From positions 1 through 6,492 of the forward strand of contig JAFVEU010000299.1 in the NCBI GenBank assembly GCA_017475845.1: a stretch of DNA of 6,492 nucleotides, written 5' to 3'. Below the pieces are notes generated by a model. That model was not told where the DNA came from and ran no database searches. It saw only the letters and a list, made by a program, of their open reading frames with translations. A program made the position numbers and the translations under genes. Of this stretch, positions 1 through 6,454 are shown in pieces (within the stretch, counting starts at the first letter, position 1; each line of letters opens with the position of its first letter). This stretch comes from Lachnospiraceae bacterium. Lineage in GTDB: Bacteria; Bacillota; Clostridia; Lachnospirales; Lachnospiraceae.

Positions 1-667
1 TCCGAAGCACAGTCTGGCGGATCTTATATATCAGGGTGCCTCCATAAAGGATGTGATCACATGGGGTCCCATGGGCATAGGCTTTATCTCCGGAGGCTCC
101 GGCATAGCCGGCATGGGAAACCTGAGCCGGGATCATCTGGATTATCTTATCCGCAATCTCTCGGAGCTGGATATGATGGCGGATGTGATAATAATCGACA
201 CGGCGGCGGGTATTTCCGAAGCGGTGCTGGAATTCCTTGTGGCCAGCAGGGAGATAATCCTCGTTACCACCCCGGAGCCCACATCCATTACGGATTCCTA
301 CTCCTTATTAAAGGCGCTGAACCTTCATGCCAAATTCAATAAGGATGAGACGAAGGTCAAGGTCATCACCAACAAGGTGGAGACCACAGAGGAGGGAAAG
401 CAGCTTTATTCCAAGCTCAGCGCCGTGGTAAACAGATATCTGAAGTTGAATATGGAATTCCTGGGAGTGATCCCCTACGACAATTCCCTTGTTAAGGCTG
501 TTATGCAGCAGAGCCCGGTACTGATCTCAAATCCTCAGGCGAAGGCGGCAAAGGCATTTCAGGATGTGGCCAACACACTCATGGATATCCCTCATACGGA
601 AACTATTTACCGCAGAGGCATGAGCGGATTTTTTGCAAATATCATTTCAGGGAGGAATTTTGTATAG
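1..667 (+). CDS. flhG: FlhG/YlxH, MinD-like ATPase for flagellar number/placement (5' truncated)
   Basis: This is the 3' part of a MinD/ParA-family ATPase. The reading frame is open from the first full codon at base 2, so the N-terminus lies outside the window; about 221 residues are visible. FlhG proteins are usually near 270-300 residues, so the deviant Walker A loop is in the missing part. Visible family marks are the SGGSGIAGMGNLS stretch, a hydrophobic strand ending in DTAAGIS (bases 197-217; the Walker B/switch II region, often DTGAGI in FlhG), and TTPEPTSITDSYSLLKAL, which is typical of FlhG/YlxH. The end, near MSGFFANIISG (from base 620), fits the short amphipathic membrane-targeting helix of MinD/FlhG. 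By family knowledge it works with the SRP-like GTPase FlhF at the cytoplasmic membrane to set flagellar number and position; flhF probably lies just upstream. The stop abuts the next start codon, so the two genes are probably translationally coupled. A ParA-type partition protein is unlikely given the neighbours. Confidence 0.93.
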   Translation, partial: PKHSLADLIYQGASIKDVITWGPMGIGFISGGSGIAGMGNLSRDHLDYLIRNLSELDMMADVIIIDTAAGISEAVLEFLVASREIILVTTPEPTSITDSYSLLKALNLHAKFNKDETKVKVITNKVETTEEGKQLYSKLSAVVNRYLKLNMEFLGVIPYDNSLVKAVMQQSPVLISNPQAKAAKAFQDVANTLMDIPHTETIYRRGMSGFFANIISGRNFV

Positions 668-1414
668 ATGTTAAACGAATATATTGTTCCCGGTGATAGG
701 ATAGAGCTTACATCAACCAGGGTTTCGGACAGGGATATCGATGAATCCGACGGTAAAGGCGGAAGAGGCAAGGTCTTTCATTCAAAGATATATGATATCC
801 GTTCCGAAGAGATAATAGAGATAGAGATGCCCATAGAGAAGGGCAAGCTTGTCCTTTTACCCGTGGGTGGAGAATTCGATCTCTGCTTTTATTCCTCCTC
901 GGGCCTGTACCAGTGTTATTCCGTGGTCAGGGACAGATACAAGACCAATAACATGTACATTCTCGTTATGGAGCTCACCAGCGGCTTAAGGAAGTTCCAG
1001 AGGAGGGAGTACTACCGTTTCAACTGTGTCCTGGACATGAAGTGCAGGAGGCTGAGTGATGAGGAGAAGGAGACCTATGTTTCCAGAGCCGTGGAATTCA
1101 TGGATACGGACCTCACACTGGAGGATGGTCTTATCGTCGATATAAGCGGCGGCGGGGCCCGGTTTGTATCCGATTACGAGTATGACCCCAACGAAAAGAT
1201 ACTATTCAAGTTTTCCCTGAAAATAGATGAGAAGCCGCAGCAGTTTTCCATTGTGGGCAGGGTGGTAAAATCAAATCCCAAGGACGGAGCTCCGGGTAAA
1301 TTTGAGAACCGTATCAAATTCCTGAGCATAGACAGCCGGGAAAGAGAGAACATCATCCGGTATATTTTTGAAGAGGAACGCAAGATCAGAAGAAAAACCA
1401 GCGACGGCAGATAA
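668..1414 (+). CDS. YcgR-like PilZ-domain protein, probable c-di-GMP-responsive flagellar brake
   Basis: This is a 248-residue soluble protein of two domains. Residues ~1-100 look like the YcgR-type N-terminal beta domain, starting with a PGDRIEL stretch. Residues ~108-240 are a PilZ domain. The c-di-GMP signature is complete: RxxxR at R113-R117 in QRREYYRF, and DxSxxG at D158-G163 in DISGGG. About 40 residues separate the two motifs, longer than the roughly 20-30 in well-known members, and the extra part is acidic and charged (about residues 127-150). YcgR/DgrA proteins bind c-di-GMP and slow or stop the flagellar motor, in B. subtilis through MotA; this role is inferred from domains and location. 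The ATG follows the flhG stop with no gap. A GGGAGG Shine-Dalgarno at 650-655 lies inside the end of flhG. The protein end is basic (KIRRKTSDGR). I leave the symbol blank because naming differs between lineages (ycgR, ypfA/dgrA). Confidence 0.9.
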   Translation: MLNEYIVPGDRIELTSTRVSDRDIDESDGKGGRGKVFHSKIYDIRSEEIIEIEMPIEKGKLVLLPVGGEFDLCFYSSSGLYQCYSVVRDRYKTNNMYILVMELTSGLRKFQRREYYRFNCVLDMKCRRLSDEEKETYVSRAVEFMDTDLTLEDGLIVDISGGGARFVSDYEYDPNEKILFKFSLKIDEKPQQFSIVGRVVKSNPKDGAPGKFENRIKFLSIDSRERENIIRYIFEEERKIRRKTSDGR

Positions 1415-1428
1415 GGAGAAAAGCTCTT

Positions 1429-2580
1429 ATGGCTGACGATGTAAAGAAAATACTAGTTGTAGATGACTCTGCACTCATGAGAAGGATCGCCGGTGATATA
1501 ATAGACGGTGACAGCAGATATCGCGTGGAAGATAAGGCGAAAGACGGCGTGGAAGCTCTCGAGCTTCTGAAGAAAAAGAAGTATGACGCCGTTGTGCTGG
1601 ACGTGAACATGCCCCGCATGAGCGGGCTGGAGCTTTTAAGAGAACTGCAGAAACAGAAGATCAGCGCCAGGGTCCTTATGTTTTCTTCTACTACAGGGGA
1701 GGGAACAAAGGAGACCATCGAAGCTCTCGAGCTTGGTGCTGTGGACTTTATCCAGAAACCTTCCGGTCTGGCTGCCCTGAAGGATCAACATTTTAAAGAC
1801 CGCTTCCTTAAGTTTCTCGCAGTTGTTGCAAAAGCCAGTCTCGTGGGTGGAGTGGGCACGGTTTCGATCCCGGCTCCTTCAAGAACAGAGCCTGTCCAGA
1901 CGCCTCCCGCAAGGACCTTTTCCGCACCGGGAGGATTTACGCATGTTGCTCCCAAGCCGGAGGGCAGCATCACGTTGCGGACGGGAGTACCGGCGGTGTC
2001 GGGCGAGAAGTGCATAGCTATCGCTTGTTCCACCGGGGGGCCTAAGGCTCTGCAGAAGGTGATCCCTTATATTCCCGCAAAGATAGATGCTCCCATTCTT
2101 CTGGTACAGCATATGCCGGCAGGGTTTACAAAATCCCTGGCGGAAAGGCTGGACGCTCTTTCAAAGGTAAGAGTGAAGGAGGCTGAGGATGGGGATCGTC
2201 TGGAAAAGGGAACCGTTTATCTTGCCCGCGGAGGAAAGCATATGAAGGTGGGCAGGAGTGGGAACCAGATGAGGATCTATTACTCTGATGAGCCTGCAAG
2301 AGAGGGCGTTAAGCCTGCGGCGAATTATATGTATGAATCTCTGGTTGATTCCCCTTATGCGGAGATCTGCTGTGTAGTACTTACCGGTATGGGTGCGGAC
2401 GGCACAGCCGGGATAGAGAACCTTGTGAAACAGAAAAAAATATATGTGGTCGCACAGGATGAACCTACCAGCGCAGTTTACGGCATGCCCAGAGCCATCG
2501 CTCTGACGGGCCTCGTAAGTGAGATAGTTCCGCTGGAAAAGGTGGCCGATTCGATCACAAGACACGTGGGGGTAAGGTAA
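1429..2580 (+). CDS. cheB: CheB, chemotaxis response regulator protein-glutamate methylesterase/glutamine deamidase
   Basis: This 383-residue two-domain protein removes methyl groups from chemoreceptor glutamates when phosphorylated by CheA. The receiver domain (~6-125) has the acidic pair D12-D13, phosphoacceptor D58 (VVLDVNMP), the S86-S87 region and K110 (FIQKPSG). A Pro/Ala/Thr-rich linker spans ~140-192. The catalytic domain (~193-380) has the Ser-His-Asp triad: S201 in ACSTGGP, H228 in VQHMPAGF, and D324 in TGMGADG. The His-Asp interval (96) equals that of E. coli CheB (190/286), and Ser-His is one residue longer. The EPTSAVYGMPRAA-like tail reads EPTSAVYGMPRAI. The segment usually written RPSVD in this family reads KPAAN (residues 295-299). 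The Shine-Dalgarno AAGGAGAA (1413-1420) overlaps the pilZ stop, giving tight coupling, and cheA starts one base after the cheB stop. The protein is cytoplasmic and acts at receptor arrays; its cognate CheR is not in the window. Confidence 0.97.
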   Translation: MADDVKKILVVDDSALMRRIAGDIIDGDSRYRVEDKAKDGVEALELLKKKKYDAVVLDVNMPRMSGLELLRELQKQKISARVLMFSSTTGEGTKETIEALELGAVDFIQKPSGLAALKDQHFKDRFLKFLAVVAKASLVGGVGTVSIPAPSRTEPVQTPPARTFSAPGGFTHVAPKPEGSITLRTGVPAVSGEKCIAIACSTGGPKALQKVIPYIPAKIDAPILLVQHMPAGFTKSLAERLDALSKVRVKEAEDGDRLEKGTVYLARGGKHMKVGRSGNQMRIYYSDEPAREGVKPAANYMYESLVDSPYAEICCVVLTGMGADGTAGIENLVKQKKIYVVAQDEPTSAVYGMPRAIALTGLVSEIVPLEKVADSITRHVGVR

Positions 2581-2581
2581 T

Positions 2582-4741
2582 ATGGATGTAGGCCAGTATT
2601 TAGGTATTTTCCTGGATGAGTCCCAGGAACACATTCAGGCGCTTAATGACAACCTTCTGACTCTGGAGCAGGATCCGGAAAACGAGGATTCCATTAACGA
2701 GATATTCCGTGCAGCCCATTCCTTGAAGGGAATGGCAGGGACCATGGGATACAAACGTCTGCAGAGGCTGACGCATGATACGGAGGATGTTTTCTCCGCT
2801 ATCCGCGGCGGTCAGATGAAAGTAACGTCAAACCTTATTGATATCCTTTTCCAGGCACTGGATGCCATTCAGGGATATGTGGATACCATAAGGGATACTT
2901 CCGATGAGGGAGAAAATGACAATGAATCCGTTATCGCAGAGCTCGGAAAGTTCTTAAACGGCGGCGGAGGCGAAGGCGACGAAGGAGAAGAGGATGAGGG
3001 AGCTGCAGAGAGCCCTGCGGAAAAGGCAGCTGCACCTGTATCCTCAAACAGCGAAAAGGCACTCTACAGGAAGATAGTTCTGGAAGAAGCACAGAAGGAT
3101 GTGATGAAGGATGCTGTTGTAGCCGATAAAAAGGTCTACGGCTTTACGGTATATATCGCTGAGAGCTGCATGCTGAAAGCTGCCAGAGCCTTCCTTGTAT
3201 TCAAGGCAGTAGAGGAATTGGGAGAGATCATAGTAAGCAATCCTTCATCCCAGGATATAGAGGATGAGAAGTTTGATCTGTCCTTTAGTATTTTCGTGGT
3301 CACCGCAGAGCCCATCGACAAGGTGGTGGCAGCCATCAAATCTGTTTCCGAGATCGAAGAGGTTGCCGGTGAAGAATATGATGAGACCATGATCGACAAT
3401 AACGGCACGGAAACAGGTGCCGCAGGGACGGAAGAGGCCGCTGAGGATGAAAGCACGACGGCTCCCGAAGCGGAGAGCGCTGAGGTTTCCGTTGCTCCCG
3501 CAGCAGAGCCCAAAGCCGAGAGACGTGCTTCATCTTCATCATCTTCGAAGAAAGCAGCTCCTGCCAAGAAGCCTGTTGCAAGCCAGACCATAAGAGTTGA
3601 TATCGATAAGCTGGATGTCCTTATGAACCTGGTTTCGGAGCTTATCATCGCCAAGAACGCACTTGTTTCATCCGCGGCTCAGATGTCCGGCGGCTCGAAT
3701 TCCGAGAGCCAGGCAATTACCGAGAACGTTGAATATCTGGAAAGCGTTACCACAAATCTGCATGAGTCAGTCATGAAGGTGAGAATGGTACCTATCGAGA
3801 GCGCTCTCCAGAGATTCCCCAGGATGATAAGGGATCTGGAAAAGAAGCTCGGCAAGCGAATGCAGCTTACCATCACCGGTGAAGAGACAGAGCTTGACCG
3901 TACCGTGGTAGACCAGATCGGAGATCCTCTGATGCATCTCCTTCGTAACAGCGCAGATCACGGTCTGGAAACTCCCGAGGTAAGAAGCGGAAGAGGAAAG
4001 CCGGAAACAGGCTCCATCTTCTTAAATGCATATCAGGAAGGCAACAACGTTATCATAGAGGTCGGTGACGACGGTAACGGAATAGACGTGGAAGCCGTCA
4101 GACAGAAGATCATCGAGAGAAACTACATGTCCGAAGAGCAGGCCATGCAGCTGAACGATAAGGAAGTCATCGATGTGCTCTTTGATCCCGGTTTCTCAAT
4201 GGCCAAGCAGGTTACGGATATTTCCGGAAGAGGCGTGGGCCTTGACGTTGTAAAGAGCAATATAGAGCAGCTGGGCGGTGATGTTGAAGTCAAGACCAAG
4301 CTGGGTGAAGGTTCAACCTTCATCGTAAGGCTTCCTCTTACACTTGCCATCATCCAGGCTCTCATGGTTCTTGTGGGCGGTGAAAAGTATGCCATTGCCC
4401 TTGGAAACATACAGACTATCGAGGATATCCCTGTTTCAGAGATAAGGCTTGTTGAGAATAAGGAGGTCATACAGCTTAGAGGCTCCGTGATCCCCATCAT
4501 CAGGCTTTCCGATATGCTTGACGCACCGGAGATTGAGAGGGATAACGAAAATCTCATTGTAGTCGTGGTAAAGAAGGGAGACAGCCTTGCAGGTCTTGTG
4601 GTTGATGAACTCATGGGCCAGCAGGAAGTTGTTATCAAGTCCCTCGGAAAATATATCAATACCAGCAGGATCATAAGCGGCGCTACCATCCTCGGAGACG
4701 GCGAAGTAGCACTGATAATTGATTCCAATGCTTTATTCTAA
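2582..4741 (+). CDS. cheA: CheA, chemotaxis sensor histidine kinase
   Basis: This is a complete 719-residue CheA with all five domains. P1/HPt (~1-125) carries phosphoacceptor H46 in AAHSLKG. An acidic Gly/Glu linker (~126-145) follows. P2 (~185-262) has a strand-helix pattern fitting the CheY/CheB-docking domain. A low-complexity Ala/Glu/Ser linker (~270-333) with a run of six Ser precedes P3, the dimerisation helices (~335-400). P4, the ATPase domain, has an N box (H452, R455-N456, D459-H460-G), a G1 box (GDDGNGID, 495-502), an F box (FDPGF, 534-538) and a G2 box (GRGVGLDVV, 549-557). P5 (~585-719) is the CheW-like domain that joins the receptor array. It phosphorylates CheY and CheB in response to receptors. 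The gap from cheB is one base, and the Shine-Dalgarno is a plain G-rich stretch (about 2568-2572), so coupling to cheB probably matters. The start is well placed, because HPt begins within the first few residues. CheY itself is not in the window. Confidence 0.98.
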   Translation: MDVGQYLGIFLDESQEHIQALNDNLLTLEQDPENEDSINEIFRAAHSLKGMAGTMGYKRLQRLTHDTEDVFSAIRGGQMKVTSNLIDILFQALDAIQGYVDTIRDTSDEGENDNESVIAELGKFLNGGGGEGDEGEEDEGAAESPAEKAAAPVSSNSEKALYRKIVLEEAQKDVMKDAVVADKKVYGFTVYIAESCMLKAARAFLVFKAVEELGEIIVSNPSSQDIEDEKFDLSFSIFVVTAEPIDKVVAAIKSVSEIEEVAGEEYDETMIDNNGTETGAAGTEEAAEDESTTAPEAESAEVSVAPAAEPKAERRASSSSSSKKAAPAKKPVASQTIRVDIDKLDVLMNLVSELIIAKNALVSSAAQMSGGSNSESQAITENVEYLESVTTNLHESVMKVRMVPIESALQRFPRMIRDLEKKLGKRMQLTITGEETELDRTVVDQIGDPLMHLLRNSADHGLETPEVRSGRGKPETGSIFLNAYQEGNNVIIEVGDDGNGIDVEAVRQKIIERNYMSEEQAMQLNDKEVIDVLFDPGFSMAKQVTDISGRGVGLDVVKSNIEQLGGDVEVKTKLGEGSTFIVRLPLTLAIIQALMVLVGGEKYAIALGNIQTIEDIPVSEIRLVENKEVIQLRGSVIPIIRLSDMLDAPEIERDNENLIVVVVKKGDSLAGLVVDELMGQQEVVIKSLGKYINTSRIISGATILGDGEVALIIDSNALF
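3530..3547 (+). repeat. TCA/TCT serine-codon microsatellite in the cheA P2-P3 linker
   Basis: Six consecutive serine codons (TCA TCT TCA TCA TCT TCG) form a short simple repeat that encodes S317-S322 of CheA, followed by a Lys/Ala/Pro-rich stretch. It lies in an unstructured linker, where length changes in multiples of three should be tolerated. Slippage by non-multiples of three would break cheA, but the tract is too short and impure to call a phase-variation site. Confidence 0.5.
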
Positions 4742-4753
4742 AGGGGGATAAAA

Positions 4754-5215
4754 ATGGCTGACGAATTAAGAATCATAGACAATGACATTACACAGTATAT
4801 AGTTGTGGCCCTGGGGAATGAGCAGTACGGCATCGACATCAAATACATCGATAACATAGTAAGGATGCAGAGGATAACCAGGGTTCCGAAAAGTGCCGAA
4901 TATTTCAGAGGTGTTATAAACCTGAGAGGTGAGGTGGTACCCGTTATGAGCCTCAGGGTAAAGATGGGGCTGCCTGAAGGAGAGATTACGGGAAAGAGCC
5001 GTATCATTATCCTGAAGGTCGATCAGAGCGGAAGCATAGGCGTTCTGGTGGACGAGGTGAAGAAGGTTTACAACCTGAGAGCCGACGACATTGAAGAGAA
5101 CTTATCCCATGACAGCAAGAGCGGGGTACAGTCCTTCATCAGCGGAGTCGGCAAGGTGGAGAACGGGCTGGTATCTCTCCTGGATCTTTCCACCATAATA
5201 GGTGAAGCAGATTAA
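4754..5215 (+). CDS. cheW: CheW, chemotaxis coupling protein
   Basis: This 153-residue, single-domain CheW links chemoreceptors to the CheA P5 domain in the cytoplasmic array. The CheW fold fills nearly the whole protein: TQYIVVALGNEQYGIDI starts the first subdomain, and the signature GVINLRGEVVPVMSLR (residues 53-68) holds the conserved NLRG at 56-59. The later strands IGVLVDEVKKVY and the closing GLVSLLDL are typical. The family usually has Asp before the final Leu-Arg of the signature (VDLR); here it is MSLR. No receiver domain is fused, so this is CheW and not CheV. A strong AAGGGGG Shine-Dalgarno (4741-4747, overlapping the cheA stop) lies six bases from the ATG, and cheA ends 12 bases upstream, so the pair should be co-expressed. 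Like CheB, the protein starts with Met-Ala-Asp. Confidence 0.97.
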   Translation: MADELRIIDNDITQYIVVALGNEQYGIDIKYIDNIVRMQRITRVPKSAEYFRGVINLRGEVVPVMSLRVKMGLPEGEITGKSRIIILKVDQSGSIGVLVDEVKKVYNLRADDIEENLSHDSKSGVQSFISGVGKVENGLVSLLDLSTIIGEAD

Positions 5216-5228
5216 TTAAATGATAATT

Positions 5229-5264
5229 CAGGGAAACCGGTGACATCGGTTTCCCTGTGTTTGT
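5229..5264 (+). terminator. Stem-loop between cheW and cheC, possible weak terminator or mRNA processing/stability element
   Basis: A perfect inverted repeat pairs CAGGGAAACCG (5229-5239) with CGGTTTCCCTG (5247-5257) around a 7-base loop. A G-U and a U-A pair can extend the stem to 13 bp with a GAC loop. The sequence after the stem is TGTTTGT, only a broken T-tract, so full Rho-independent termination is doubtful. Placed 13 bases after the cheW stop and before cheC, it could allow partial read-through or protect the 3' end of upstream mRNA. The structure is seen directly; its role is inference. Confidence 0.5.
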
Positions 5265-5277
5265 AGTATAAGCTGAC

Positions 5278-5282
5278 GGAGG
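5278..5282 (+). promoter_or_regulatory. cheC ribosome binding site that favours a TTG start at 5290
   Basis: GGAGG at 5278-5282 is the strongest Shine-Dalgarno near cheC. It is separated from the ATG at 5284 by one base, too close for initiation there. It is seven bases from the in-frame TTG at 5290, which is ideal. This decides the start in favour of TTG. Confidence 0.7.
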
Positions 5283-5289
5283 AATGATT

Positions 5290-5919
5290 TTGGGTGAATT
5301 CGATCTTAATCATGTAGATGATATTTATTTTGATGTCCTTAAGGAGATCGGGAATATCGGTGCAGGTAATGCCGCGTCGAGTCTTGCTCAGATGCTTCAG
5401 GAAAAGGTGGATATGAAAGTGCCCAGAGTTGAGCTTCTCGATTTCAATCAGATAGGCGACGCAATAGGCGGTGACGATCAGATAATGGCGGGTATTTACG
5501 TGCTGGTACAGGGTGATATCACCGGAAGCATCATGTTCCTTTTGGAACAGAAATCAGCACAGAAGCTTATCGGAAAGATGATGAGCGCCATGGGAATGGA
5601 ACCCGGCGGAGGCGAAGTCCTTAATGAGATGGAGCAGTCGGTGCTTAAGGAGATAGGAAACATCATTACCGGTGCTTATCTTAATTCCCTGTCTGCCATG
5701 ACGAATTTAAAGATCACGGAGTCGGTTCCGGATCTAACCGTGGATATGGCGGGAGCTATCCTGTCAGTACCGGCCATAGAGTTTGGAATGGTGGGAGACA
5801 AGATGCTCATGATACAGACTGCCTTTACTGATGATGATGAATTGAACGGATATTTTATCCTGGTTCCTGACCTGCCTTCATACAGTAAACTGTTGGGAGC
5901 CCTGGGCATATCACTTTGA
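5290..5919 (+). CDS. cheC: CheC, CheY-P phosphatase
   Basis: This 209-residue protein (211 if counted from the ATG at 5284) is a full-length CheC of the CheC/CheX/FliY phosphatase family. The duplicated active-site motif [D/S]xxxExxN-x22-P is intact in both halves: D15, E19, N22 with P45 (DVLKEIGN ... KVP), and S117, E121, N124 with P147 (SVLKEIGN ... SVP), numbering from the TTG start. Both sites therefore look catalytic. There is no FliM-like N-terminus or C-terminal SpoA domain, so it is CheC and not FliY. By family knowledge it dephosphorylates CheY-P and binds CheD, and CheY-P strengthens that binding as feedback for adaptation. The TTG start gives Met-Gly-Glu-Phe-Asp-Leu-Asn and a seven-base spacing from GGAGG; the ATG six bases upstream almost touches the Shine-Dalgarno. 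A 74-base gap with a hairpin separates it from cheW, and cheD follows 49 bases later. Confidence 0.95.
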   Translation: MGEFDLNHVDDIYFDVLKEIGNIGAGNAASSLAQMLQEKVDMKVPRVELLDFNQIGDAIGGDDQIMAGIYVLVQGDITGSIMFLLEQKSAQKLIGKMMSAMGMEPGGGEVLNEMEQSVLKEIGNIITGAYLNSLSAMTNLKITESVPDLTVDMAGAILSVPAIEFGMVGDKMLMIQTAFTDDDELNGYFILVPDLPSYSKLLGALGISL

Positions 5920-5968
5920 TCAGAACATGAAATATGGTATGGGCGTTTAGGAAGAAGGCAAATCAGAT

Positions 5969-6454
5969 ATGAGTGAGTTGATAAAAGTGGGTATGGCTGA
6001 TTTAAAGCTCTGCCCTAAAGGACAAGGCATCACCACCCTGGGGCTGGGATCCTGTGTAGGTGTTGCCATCAGAGATAAGGCTACGGGAAACGGCGGGCTT
6101 GCACACGTAATGCTTCCTGACAGTACCGCGATACGGAGCAATCAGAATATTGTCAAGTTTGCGGATACGGGGGTCAAGGAGCTGGTACGGCTGATGGAAC
6201 AGGCAGGAGGGAACCGCTCCAGGTTTACCGCAAAGATCGCAGGCGGAGCCAAGATGTTCTCTTTTTCCAATAACACTGCTCTGGTAAACGTCGGTGACAG
6301 AAATGTGGAAGCCGTGAAGAAGGTGCTTGCTGAGCTTAGGATCCCTATTCTTGCTCAGGATACGGGGTTGAATTTCGGTCGGACAGTGGAGTTTTTCCCG
6401 GAGACCGGAGATTATATCATTAAGGCCGTCGGAAAACCGGAAAAGAAGATATGA
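5969..6454 (+). CDS. cheD: CheD, chemoreceptor glutamine deamidase
   Basis: This 161-residue CheD is of usual family length. The active-site set C29 (LGLGSCVGV), H46 (GLAHVMLPDS) and T23 keeps the same spacing (6 and 17) as Thermotoga maritima T21/C27/H44, so the enzyme should be active. Other family stretches are KVGMADLKL at the N-terminus, KFADTGV, AKIAGGAKMF, NVGDRNVEAV and the C-terminal GRTVEFFPETG. CheD deamidates receptor glutamines to glutamates and is a partner and stimulator of CheC, so the adjacent cheC-cheD pair is functionally sensible. The Shine-Dalgarno is modest: GAAGG at 5954-5958, ten bases before the ATG. The 49-base gap from cheC has no obvious terminator or promoter. The stop overlaps the next start as ATGA, which implies coupled translation of the downstream gene. 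Confidence 0.97.
   Translation: MSELIKVGMADLKLCPKGQGITTLGLGSCVGVAIRDKATGNGGLAHVMLPDSTAIRSNQNIVKFADTGVKELVRLMEQAGGNRSRFTAKIAGGAKMFSFSNNTALVNVGDRNVEAVKKVLAELRIPILAQDTGLNFGRTVEFFPETGDYIIKAVGKPEKKI

Noticed and set aside
53..667. Starting the first gene at GTG 53
   Set aside because: The frame is open back to base 2, and the residues before 53 (PKHSLADLIYQGASIKD) fit the FlhG family. The gene is truncated by the window edge and does not start there.
2161..2634. Minus-strand open frame spanning the cheB-cheA junction
   Set aside because: It covers the two real genes on the plus strand and its product shows no recognisable family. The open frame at 6002-6475 opposite cheD is likewise a shadow.
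2950..3000. Acidic Gly/Glu-rich stretch in CheA as a sign of a frameshift or fusion
   Set aside because: The frame is continuous and the stretch sits exactly between the P1 and P2 domains, where CheA proteins normally have a flexible linker.
4123..4728. Long open frame (201 codons) on the minus strand opposite cheA
   Set aside because: It is a codon-bias shadow of cheA: Ser/Thr/Met-rich, with no domain, no ribosome binding site evidence, and wholly inside a clear gene. The minus-strand frame at 3136-3654 is rejected for the same reason.
5217..5243. Possible SigD-type promoter (TAAA, 15-base spacer, ACCGGTGA) before cheC
   Set aside because: Only four of eight -10 positions match GCCGATAT and the element lies within the hairpin stem, so the match is no better than chance.
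5267..5272. TATAAG as a SigA -10 box before cheC
   Set aside because: No acceptable -35 box lies 16-18 bases upstream, and transcription would begin too close to the cheC Shine-Dalgarno to be useful.
5927..5950. Seven-codon open frame between cheC and cheD as a leader peptide
   Set aside because: It has no Shine-Dalgarno and no regulatory codon pattern or attenuator structure after it. Such short frames are expected by chance.
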